Positions 36,166 to 45,010 of a stretch of DNA of 64,000 nt are shown here, piece by piece. Position 1 is the first letter of the stretch. Every line of letters starts with the position of its first letter. The notes under the pieces are model-generated. The model ran no database searches. It worked only from the letters and a program-made list of their open reading frames with translations, and was not told the origin of the DNA. The position numbers and the translations under genes are program-made. Origin of the DNA: Hetaerina americana (Eukaryota > Arthropoda > Insecta > Odonata > Calopterygidae); NCBI GenBank assembly GCA_022747635.1, contig JAKTNV010000014.1:10980610-11044609 (forward strand). The letters run 5' to 3'.

Positions 36166-36979
36166 ATTTCGGCGACCCAACCAAACTGACGATAACTGAA
36201 AAAACTGACGGTAGGGGTGATGGGAAGAGCGGGCATATGAGGAGGAGGATGTACTCCAGTCCCTTAAATATGTTATCAAAGACCCATTCCCCATTCTGAC
36301 GAATCAAAAAGCAATGTCAAACACCTTACGTAAATGTCCCTCTGTTGCGTTTAAACGACCCGTCAATTAATTGGACATATAAAAATCCACCAACCCTTTT
36401 CAAAATTTTCTGTCATCCAGAAATTCACTCCAGTGCCCTGCACTTGAAAAAAATATAAAACATGTTTCATCATCACTAATCCATTTCTCCTCAACTTATA
36501 AATTCTCTGCCATTCCACGGTACTCCTCATGAACATAACACAATATAATCCATCAACTTAACTGCAAACCCACCTACGTTAGGGAGTCCACCACATTCCT
36601 CAACATCTGCATCAACAATCACCGCATCTAATACGAACTGTCTTCCTCATTAACCTTCCTTCCCTTCCCCATGCACACCACTAAAACTCAAAACCCTCGA
36701 GTCGTCATGTATCTGACTCCTAGGAGCCTGCTCGAGCTTTGGCCTGAATCTTGCCCACTACGGGTTACAGGTTTCTCCTTCCCGACAACCCCCACACCTT
36801 CCGATCACCTGCTAACTCCTCCCTCTCCCTTCCCACTCTCCTTCACCCCTCCCGTTCATCTCATGCAAATGTATCCAGTTTTCTTCCTTCCATTGAGTAA
36901 AGGCCACCCAAAATATTCAAAAAAAAAAAAATACGAGTGCCTCTTCATTTTGCGTTTATAAGTTTTATATACCATCGCC

Positions 36980-36980
<1 letters not shown>
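36166..36980. other. Non-coding, pyrimidine-rich in part; nothing recognised
   Basis: From 36660 to 36900 the plus strand is C- and T-rich with no recognisable domain. It could be an antisense LINE 5' region. Confidence 0.4.

Positions 36981-37053
<73 letters not shown>
36981..37053. repeat. (CATA)n-(TA)n microsatellite, left of palindrome
   Basis: Five CATA units then an uninterrupted TA run to 37053. It lies 45 bp left of the 105-bp palindrome arms. Confidence 0.96.
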
Positions 37054-37055
<2 letters not shown>

Positions 37056-37098
37056 TTTCGTAGACGTAACACGGAAGTGCCGAATAGTACAATACACA

Positions 37099-37305
37099 GT
37101 AACACACAATATAGAAACACAAAAAAAAAGAAGAACACTCACACGTTATTTCTTGATATTTCGACGGAAACAATCCGTCTTCATCTGAAGATATAGAAGT
37201 AATCATTACTTCTATATCTTCAGATGGAGACGGATTGTTTCCGTCGAAATATCAAGAAATAACTTGTGAGTGTTCTTCTTTTTTTTGTGTTTCTATATTG
37301 TGTGT

Positions 37306-37309
<4 letters not shown>
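37099..37309. repeat. 105-bp palindrome with 1-bp centre, between two (TA)n arrays
   Basis: The arms 37099-37203 and 37205-37309 are reverse complements with only a few differences (an A/G in the CAGATG(A/G)AGAC segment, one in the ACGTGTGAG segment, and an A-run length of 9 versus 8). Each arm contains a hairpin (GACGGA/TCCGTC) followed by GAAAT, AAATAAC and GTGAGTGTTC, the same layout as the Penelope-type ends at 9578-9748 and 57956-58042. A (TA)n array touches the right arm directly. Confidence 0.95.

Positions 37310-37374
<65 letters not shown>
37309..37374. repeat. (TA)n microsatellite, right of palindrome
   Basis: Uninterrupted TA run between the palindrome and the 3' tail of a minus-strand LINE-A copy. 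Confidence 0.96.
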
Positions 37375-37378
<4 letters not shown>

Positions 37379-37379
37379 T

Positions 37380-38680
37380 TATTAGGTAATCTACCGGTTA
37401 AGGTAGGTTTTTGGATGGACACAGCTACTAAATAAAACATTTTGTGACTCCTAACAAAACACAAAATCCTACTCTATATCAGGTCCCTCTTCATCTCTGA
37501 GTACTTTCTTCCTCCCTTCATCCCATCCAACATCCCTATCCTGTTCCTTCCTTTTCCTCGTTTGCCTAACATTCTCCCCTCTATTACAGTCTTCAACATC
37601 CCACTGCCAGTCAATACGCCCTTCATCCACTTTTCCTGCCTCCATAGGATTTCTCCCAATGAAACCCTCTATTTGCCCACCATACCAAGTACTTCCTCAT
37701 TTGTTTTCCTCTCTGTCCATTTCACCTTTTCCACTCTTCTCCACACCCACATTTCAAAAGTCTCCAGTTTACGTCTATCCTCCTGCTTCAATGACCGCGT
37801 TTCCGCACCGTACATAGCTACGCTCCATATAAAACTTTTTGCGAGTCTTTTCATAACATCCTTACTCAACGTCCCTGTCAGCAACTCCCTCCTCCTTGTG
37901 AACGCCTCTTTGCCTAGCGCAATTCTTCTCCTTACGTCCCTACTACGTACTTTGACTGTGTTGGTCCAAAACACTACCGAGATACGTAAACTGTTCTACC
38001 TGCTCTAGTTTTGCCCTCCTATTTTAAAGTTTTGCTTAGCCTTTTTCTTTCTAGAAAATTGCATAACCTTTGTTTTATTAATTGATTGATTAATTGATTT
38101 TCATCCCATACCTGTCGCACTGAATTTCCAATTCACTCAGCAATGCTTGCAACCCCTTGGCTGACTGACAAACTAAAGCTTGATCATAAGCAAACCTAAC
38201 TGATTTTACGAATTCCCCGCCCACTTTCATTCCTACCTCCAGTTCTTCCCATGCCTCTTTAATCATTTCCTCTACATACAGGTTGAACAGCAACGGTGAT
38301 AATGGGCAATCCTGCCTTACACCTCTTCCTAACACTGCCCATCCGGACACCCCGTTCCCCACTCGCACCTGAGCAGTCTGAGACATGTACAGATTGCGAA
38401 TTAGCCTCATATTTTTCCAATCTATTCCTATTTTCTGCAATATACTCATTAGTTTTTCCCAATTCACTCTATCAAACGCTTTTTCGAAATCTACGAAACA
38501 GGCAAATACCTCCTGATTGTGTTCAATATTCCTCTCGATTAATAATCTCATTTCTGCAATGGCATCACGCGCACTTCTCCCATTTCTAAACCCAAACTGG
38601 TCATCCCCTAAGTAATCATTTGGCCTACTCTCTATCCTTTTGTTTATGATTCTGAGAACAACTTTAGCTGCGTGGGATAT

Positions 38681-38683
<3 letters not shown>
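37380..38683 (-). mobile_element. LINE-A, best-preserved copy (RT to 3' end), 5'-truncated
   Basis: On the minus strand it encodes the RT from fingers to thumb, then a tail domain, then a 3' UTR ending in a short TAA-rich tail at about 37373-37384. Its 5' end stops exactly at a (TA)n array (38684). It serves as the reference for the fragments at 1-1030, 1930-2700, 11459-12000, 12885-13970, 31660-32800 and 35312-36165. It is an APE-type LINE; the clade is not resolved by eye, though the (TAA)n tail and the WTERKTNEEVL tail block are distinctive. Confidence 0.85.
37474..37974 (-). pseudogene. LINE-A polyprotein, C-terminal tail domain
   Basis: Two frame segments. 37669-37974 has the block KEAFTRRRELLTGTLSKDV, then YGAETRSLKQEDRRKLETFE and RRVEKVKWTERKTNEEVLG. 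37474-37659 has TVIEGRMLGKRGKGRNRIG. The former is the conserved post-RT region seen in many arthropod LINEs. The frame change between them at about 37660 shows decay. Confidence 0.8.

Positions 38684-38688
<5 letters not shown>
38090..38688 (-). pseudogene. LINE-A reverse transcriptase core
   Basis: A continuous RT frame: SHAAKVVLRIINKR, DDQFGFRNGRSARDAI, CFVDFEKAFDRVNWEK (first catalytic aspartate in VDFEKAFD), GRGVRQDCPLSPLLFNLYVE, then FAYDQALV. In the last motif the usual FADD is FAYD, so one of the paired catalytic aspartates is replaced by tyrosine and this copy is inactive. The frame ends at KIN shortly after; the segment at 37669-37974 continues the protein in another frame. The apparent N-terminal run of Ile/Tyr upstream is the (TA)n array, not protein. 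Confidence 0.85.

Positions 38689-38752
<64 letters not shown>
38684..38752. repeat. (TA)n microsatellite at the LINE-A 5' breakpoint
   Basis: An uninterrupted AT/TA run abutting the truncated RT of LINE-A on its left and a SINE fragment close to its right. Confidence 0.96.
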
Positions 38753-38761
<9 letters not shown>

Positions 38762-38769
38762 CACAGTCA

Positions 38770-38806
38770 TCAACCCGAAGGTCGGTTTAGTAGGTGATGG
38801 TAGAGA
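38770..38806 (-). mobile_element. SINE S2 3' fragment
   Basis: CCCGAAGGTCGGTTTAGTAG followed by GTGATGG is the reverse complement of the end of the SINE at 47810-48091 (CCATCACCTACCAAATCGAC, then CTTCG) with few changes. Only about 37 bp remain. Confidence 0.6.
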
Positions 38807-40094
38807 TCATGGTAATTGTGCAAAATTAAACGACGAATATTACGCAAATATTTTTAAATGAAAAAATCTTGAGACTCATTCCATCTAAACCGAGGGTGTC
38901 CTGAGCCCAATACTAAAGCAAACTCGTAATGAGAGAAAATTCTGAAAGAATTCCTCGGGAACTTTGATTTTTGTAGCCATAAAAGTAAGGACGTATCCCT
39001 GTTTGACTATCTACTGGTGGAAATAATTTTCGGATGCCCGAAGCTAGGTCGAGTTAATGGCAGGAATGAAAAGGGACGTGAGAACGAGATGGATATTTTT
39101 GCGCGGGTTTTGGGACGCGGTGCGGAAGGATTGGCGGATTGATGGCGCGGAAGGAAGGAGGCGAAGTTAAGCGGCGCGGAAATGAGTGGGAGAGAGATAG
39201 AGAGGAAGTGAGGGGTCTGTCGAAAGGGAGTCTGAGTGGGGTTCTGGGGGATGAAACGTGAAAGCAACTCCTCCGTCCCAAGCCACAGCCTCGGGAGAAA
39301 AAAAAATAGAAGGGTGGTAGGATGGCGCTTTTAAAACAAAGACGAAGCAACGTCTAGAAAAAATAAAGAAACATGCATCAGCCTGAAAGCGCGCGATAAG
39401 GCGGTGAAAATTCTCTCGTGAACTCGTCATGCCCGTTTCCACGGTATTCACTCAACGCAGATTTACAGAACTGCCAGGGCCGTTTTAATTTAGTGATGGA
39501 AATAATTGCGCAACATGACCACCTATCAGGATAAATGACATCGGTAGTGGAACGCTTAAGGGCATCTATTTGGAAACGGAGGTGAGGACATTTCTAATAC
39601 AACCCAGAGAACTCAGTGAATAGCTAATAAAATTCTGAATGCATATATAATGTCTTTCATGGAGAGACTCGATAATTCCCATAAAAGAAGCGTCAACAAT
39701 TGAACAACCGCTGCTTGATAATTCAGTTTGGATGACACGATATTTTACACTTGGCCGAGGTAAGCTAAAATTTGAGGCTGTTTGACGACGAAATTTCTTT
39801 CTTAGAATCAGCGCGCTTTCAGTCCAATGAAATTATGTAGCCCTGCGGCCTATCGTCTTGCCATTTGATATCCAAAGAGAAACAGATCAGGGTGGTCTGG
39901 ATTTGCATAGCATTAACGGAAACGTATTAACTCTTCGAGTGGGAAATAAAATCATTCGCTTCAGAACTAGCTACACGGAATTATTTGAGTCCGCAGCCTT
40001 CCTAATGGGATTTTGGCTACTGTCTGGATATCAATTAATGCAGTCAGAAGCCAAAGGGAGTCGAACGCGAGTGAGAACGAGATATTAGAAGAAA
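38807..40094. other. Non-coding stretch with CpG-rich patch at 39040-39310
   Basis: 39040-39310 is G- and CpG-rich (GCGCGG repeated several times) in an AT-rich setting. Overlapping minus-strand frames show no domain. It could be a promoter or first exon of an unseen gene. The rest is AT-rich with no features. Confidence 0.4.
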
Positions 40095-40300
40095 TACTAC
40101 CTTGAACAAAAAGTTCCCGGAATAACCACCGTGTGGCGCTCCCATCGTTCCGATTTGAGTTTGTTTTTTTTGTTAAATTGGTACATCTCTTGTTGATATT
40201 CCCTTTAAATCTTAGTGTCATAACTTGACATTTGCAAAAGTTACGTAGCCAAGAGTACATCTATCTCTGTGTGTGTTGGCGATTTTTTACAATTGCAGAA

Positions 40301-41737
40301 ATGGATTTAAATTTGCAACAACGAACTTGTATTAAATTTTGCGTGAAAAACGGATTTAGTGGCGCACGGACGTTGGAAATGTTGGAAAAGTGTTTCGGCA
40401 ACGATTCTCTAAAAAAAACGGTCGTTTACCAGTGGCACGAGCGGTTCAGAAGTGGTCGTGAGTCAATCGAAGATGATGAACGCAGTGGCAGACCATCGAC
40501 ATCGAAAGTCGGTGAAAAAATTGATAAAGTAAAAGAAATGTTGGTCAATAACCGCAAATTAACCATCAGAGAAATAGCGGAGGACTTGAACATTGCCTAT
40601 GGATCCGCCCAAGACATTGTGGTTAATGATTTGGGTTTCCGTCGTGTAGCAGCAAAGTTGGTGCCAAAAGACCTCAATTTCATGCAAAAAAGAGACCGTG
40701 TTGACGTCGCAAAAGACATGATTTGCGATGCTGAATCCGATCCCACATTCATCAAAAGGATCATTACTGGAGACGAGACGTGGGTTTATGAGTACGACAC
40801 GCAATCCAGACATCAGGCAAGTGAATGGCGTTCACCAAATGAGCCGAGACCAAAAAAACCACGTCGTTTTCAGTCAAAAAAGAAGGCAATGCTGACGGTT
40901 TTCATGGATTACAACGGTGTAGTGCATCATGAATTTTTGCCAGAAGGCCAGACAGTAAACAAAGAGTATTATTTGGGCGTTATGAGACGTTTGCGTGAAG
41001 CAATTCGCCGAAAGAGACCAGAAATGTGGGCAGAAAACTCGTGGATTTTGCACCATAATAACGCACCGTCGCACAGTGCTATCATTATTCGTAATTTTTT
41101 GACGAAAAATGCAACAAATACCATCCAACAGCCACCGAATTCACATGATTTGGCTCCCTGTGACTTCTTTCTGTTCAATCGAGTTGAAAAACCATTACGG
41201 GGAACGCGTTTTAGCAGCCGAGAGGAAGTAATGGAAAAATCGCAGGAAGCACTGATGGACATACCGAAAACCGACCGTAACTTTTGCAAATGTCAAGTTA
41301 TGACACTGAGATTTAAAGGGAATATCAAAGGGATCGAGATGGTGCGGGGGCTAACGTACTGGCTTCCCACCGTGAGGGCGCGGGTTCAAATCCCGGCGGT
41401 GTTGAATATTTTTCAGAGGTATCTCGATCCCTACTTGAGGTGGTTTGTGGAGGGCACTTTGAGTGAGTACGCCGTCCGTCGGATGGGACGTTAAACTGCG
41501 GACCCCTTGGCGCCTTTCGTAAAGAGTAGGCTAATGCCGACGCCGGGTTTCTCTCCACCCTTCATCCTTTCCTGTCCATCTCCTATGGCGCAAATGACCT
41601 TAGCTGTCGGTCGCCTCCCCTCAAAACTACTACTACTAGGGAATATCAACAACAGATGTACCAATTTAACAAAAAAAACAGAACTCAAATCGGAACGATG
41701 GGAGCGCCACACGGTGGTTATTCCGGGAACATTTTGA
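40301..41737 (+). pseudogene. Mariner transposase, catalytic Asp to Asn, C-terminus replaced by repeat sequence, SINE insertion
   Basis: Starts MDLNLQQRTCIKFCVKNG at 40301; an earlier in-frame ATG at 40232 lies inside the inverted repeat. An HTH region (residues 1-65) ends in DDERSGRPS and is followed by a second HTH (KLTIREIAEDLNIAYGSAQD). The catalytic triad of mariner is D,D34D. Here D158 is present (GDETWVYEYD) and D288 is present (LAPCDFFLF). The middle residue 253 is Asn (HHNNAPSH instead of the usual HHDNAPSH; codon at 41057-41059). Past residue about 322 the normal C-terminus is lost and the frame runs into the inverted repeat. There the SINE interrupts it; an in-frame continuation beyond the SINE runs to a stop at 41735-41737, nine bases from the element end. 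Inactive as a transposase. Confidence 0.88.
41329..41638 (+). mobile_element. tRNA-derived SINE, family S1, inserted in the mariner right repeat
   Basis: 310 bp flanked by an 11-bp target duplication GGGAATATCAA (41318-41328 and 41639-41649). The tRNA-like head has box B GGTTCAAATCC (about 41384-41394). The body with GCCGTCCGTCGGATGGGA, TTGGCGCCT and CTCCACCCTT is shared with the copy at 15165. The 3' end is (CTA)n (41627-41638). This is the diagnostic copy of the family because both ends are fixed by the duplication. Confidence 0.93.
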
Positions 41738-41748
41738 TCAAGGTAGTA

Positions 41749-44099
41749 TGCTAGGAAGAATAATATTCGTGAAACCAAGCGGAAAAAATATTTACTCATG
41801 CAAGGTGCGTCCTCTTTTTTTTGGACAAATTTCCTCCATTCGATATAATTTTGTAAACAATTGTCCTACATTAGACTGAATAGCTTAGACCTTATGACTA
41901 TCATACGTATTTTCATACGAATTACGACATATTTTCGCAATAATTTTGGGGTACATTTGGGCACATTTATAACGCACGATAATTTCAAATAAAAAAGACA
42001 TTCAATCTGTATTTCCTTCAAGAGAAATTTATTACTTCCCCTTCCCATTGCAATATGACATTATTCGAAGTTATTAAAGAGTTAAGACCGTTTATACTAT
42101 ATTACCAAATTTACAAAGTAATATCGTATTCTCAAAATATCGCACATCCTCGATCATTATTTATGCAGCAATGTCATAGCGAGAATGTGAAGTATAACGT
42201 CTTAAATTATCCTAGCTTGCGTAGGTGGTATACGATTCCGAGGTGAATAAGAGGATTTCATAATCATAATGGCCCATAAAAAACGAAATCAAATAACGCA
42301 GGGTGATCTAAACTGCTGGAAAATATATCCAAAGAGTCAACAAATAATTTGAGCGTTTTATGAAAACTATAAATCTCTTTCCATGCAATTCAATTTATGG
42401 TAAATTATGACCTTAAATTCAGAGGATTGTCATTGAAAACAATCCATATTACCGCCAACATACGGGGTAACTGTGGGCTTTTACATTTCATATTGCATAA
42501 TATTACTATGCAAAATTATAAGTAACCACTAATTTTTTTTTAATTTATCTTTTTTTTCTTGCTAATTGATTGATGTTAATGAGATGGGGATTTTCTTGCT
42601 TCGTGAAAGAGATTGGTGTTTTGAAGTTTCCTTCAAGTGTACTTTTGTTTAATGACTGATTTTACCTATTATCTTTTGTGATTACTTGGGATTTGTGTGC
42701 CACCTGACAATGTCTATCAGCACACATGGATTTTAATAAATAAATAAATATTCATGACCAAACATACGCCCTACTGAAATCGATAAGCCAAGGTCCATCG
42801 GATTTATGTTAAGTGTAAATTTTTATGCGACGGGGAGTGGGAATGCCTTTTTACGACGATAGCGCTTGAGAGCATCAAATATTTGACGATGGTCTGCAGC
42901 TTAGAACGAATCCGTTGATATTGATATTGGTGCGCAAGAGATTAACTACGGAAATACCTAGACACACGCAGACTGCTCTCATGATGCTCTTCTCACGAAA
43001 GCCATCTAGCTAGAAGTGAAAGTTTGTTGGATATCAGAATACACTAAGCTTGGGGAGAAATCGGCCCACACACAGTCGAAGGGGTGAAGCTCTCTTGCTG
43101 CGATAGGCAAACAAATCCAACTAAAAAAAATGGGAAGAGGATAAAAGGAGACTGGTATGGTCGTAAGCAAAGTGACAGGCGGTCAGTGTCCGACTTTCAG
43201 TGGACTGTCATTTTGATTTATCTCCCGGAATGTTGGGCTGATTGACCATTATGGTTCCGGAGGAATAAAACTCGCTCACGAGCTAGTTGCAGTGGTGCGC
43301 TCAGAAAGAAGAATGGGCGGTCAAAATACTAGCAGAAAGTGATGAACTGTTGCCACGAAGTAGAATGGTATCTCAAGCAAGGGCGACTTGGTTTCTTGGT
43401 TCTTCCACGTTTATAATTACTATTATCTTGCATACTTATTCCTAAGCCATTGATGAGAAACCTAAGAGAAAACTTGTTATTAAAATTCACGCTTTTTAAA
43501 AGTTGATTTTCAACATTTTTGAAACATTGTTGGTTAAGTTCCTCTTAGAATGTAATTGTACCTATTACTCATCTGTTTCCAATCCACATTTCGCCTAAAA
43601 ATTAATTCTTTTGGTAATTTTATTATTTAATTGAGATGCATTATTTAAATGCTCATTATTACGGCAGCTAATGGGTTTTACTGGAAATGAATTTTGTTAA
43701 ACTTGCTCGAAATTTCACAGAGTTCATAAAGCAAATCACTGAAAAGAAAAAAATAATATTTTTACGATTGAAAATATGATAGTTTAATATTAAAATCCTG
43801 GGCCAATTGATCTACTTAAGACATTGAAATAATGAAGTACAATTTAAATGAAATCGTAAATAAATTAATATATTTCACCTAAATCCATTTAAAAATTATT
43901 TTTCCAACATACGAGTACATTGAAATGACTATATTTGATGGAGCAGAGAAAAACCAAAAGAACACGACGCCCGATGTGGATAAAATTAGCGGAGATATTT
44001 TGACGTCAATTGGAAGTCAAGCCAAAGAATGTTTGCCCGTTTGGAAATTTAAGACATTTATGAAATAGGGAGTTGGAGGGCTTTGATAAGAGTGAAATG
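41749..44099. other. Non-coding stretch; LINE-like tail at 42700-42755
   Basis: AT-rich. At 42700-42755 a phrase with GTGCCACCTGACAATGTCTA followed by AATAAATAAATAAATA looks like the 3' end and tail of an unidentified non-LTR element. Nothing else was recognised. Confidence 0.4.
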
Positions 44100-45010
44100 A
44101 ATGCATTATCGAAGAAAAACGGATCGAGAAACTTTGTCGAACACAGAAAGTTAAGTCCAGTAAACAAATTTGCGGAGAAAATAAATATATAGGAGTTGGA
44201 CATGGATGCACTACTCACCGGCATAAAGTAGAAGGAGGGGAGAGAAGACAAAAAAACACAAGCAATGGACGCAATAGGAATTCAGGTGAATGAGAGAGGA
44301 ATTAACATGGTCCATTTCGCACTTGACATGCAACAACCGTAGAGATGTCAGAATACCTGATGGAGTCATTTCAGACAACATAAGACATAAATATTAGAAA
44401 TATAAAATGAAATTAAACATAAAGAAAATTAGACACCCAGTAGGCGGAAGAGTGAAGATGGAGCCATTTTTTGTGTTATGAGGAACAAATTAAAACCAGC
44501 GGACTCTTTCAAGTAAGCTACGAAGGCCACGAAGAGGTTCTATTCAGGGAAGATAGGCATACAAACCTTTCGTGTGGAGTGTGACTTTCTATTGGCTCAG
44601 AGATTTGGAGAATTGGAAAAGGAGCGCAGTGAAGAATGGAAACTCAAAAGCTGGCTATGACGGTGGATACTGAAGATCAAATAAATGGGCACTTAAAGTG
44701 AGAAGCGAGGAAGTACACATACGTAAGAGTAGACAACAAAATGTTGCTACACAAGATAGTAAAGAATAAATAGCTGAAGAAGGAAAATGGTTATTATTGG
44801 CGCCATAATCGAGGGGAAGCTAGAAGGGAAAGTCTCAAGAGGATGGCCCGATGGCAAATATGCACGCAACGCGAAGAGATATATTAAGCGAAAGATCTAT
44901 CAGGACGTAAGGGAGTTAGCATTGAAAAGAATGGAAATTTATAGTCACTCAATCTTCTGGTTGAAATCATCATTTAGTGAATCAATCCGAGAATCGGTTC
45001 GTCGCAGCTC
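44100..45010 (+). mobile_element. Decayed LINE fragment, post-RT tail domain (different family from LINE-A)
   Basis: At about 44600-44690 a broken block reads FGELEKERSEEWKLKSWL, stop, RWILKIK, compare the usual ETWTLxKxxxxxLEAxExWxWRRxLKIxW. At 44790-44940 an open stretch reads IIEGKLEGKVSRGWPDGKYA, then a Lys-rich segment and DVRELALKRMEI. This matches the IIEGxIEGKRGRGRPRxxY type C-terminus found in RTE/L2-like LINEs. Multiple stops show it is a relic. Confidence 0.6.

Larger units (their letters stand above)
40097..41746 (+). mobile_element. Mariner element with 150-bp terminal inverted repeats, split by an S1 SINE
   Basis: Flanked by TA at 40095-40096 and 41747-41748. The left repeat 40097-40244 and the right repeat 41276-41746 (minus the SINE) are reverse complements over about 148-150 bp with a handful of differences. 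Without the SINE and its duplicated target the element is about 1330 bp, normal for mariner. Typical mariner repeats are about 30 bp, so these are unusually long. Confidence 0.93.

Noticed and set aside
37155..37252. Functional hammerhead ribozyme in the 37099-37309 palindrome
   Set aside because: The core reads CAGAUGA (left-arm strand) or CAGAUGG rather than CUGANGA, breaking an essential core position. Only the overall layout is kept.
37099..37309. Palindrome as an ordinary MITE with terminal inverted repeats
   Set aside because: The two arms meet with a 1-bp centre, so there is no internal region, and no TA or other target duplication can be distinguished from the flanking (TA)n.
38690..38773. 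N-terminal extension of the LINE-A RT frame
   Set aside because: The extra residues come from the (TA)n array that replaces the missing 5' part of the element.
39007..39451. Minus-strand host proteins of 86-98 codons
   Set aside because: Three overlapping frames in a GC-rich patch, no domain and no splice structure that supports any of them.
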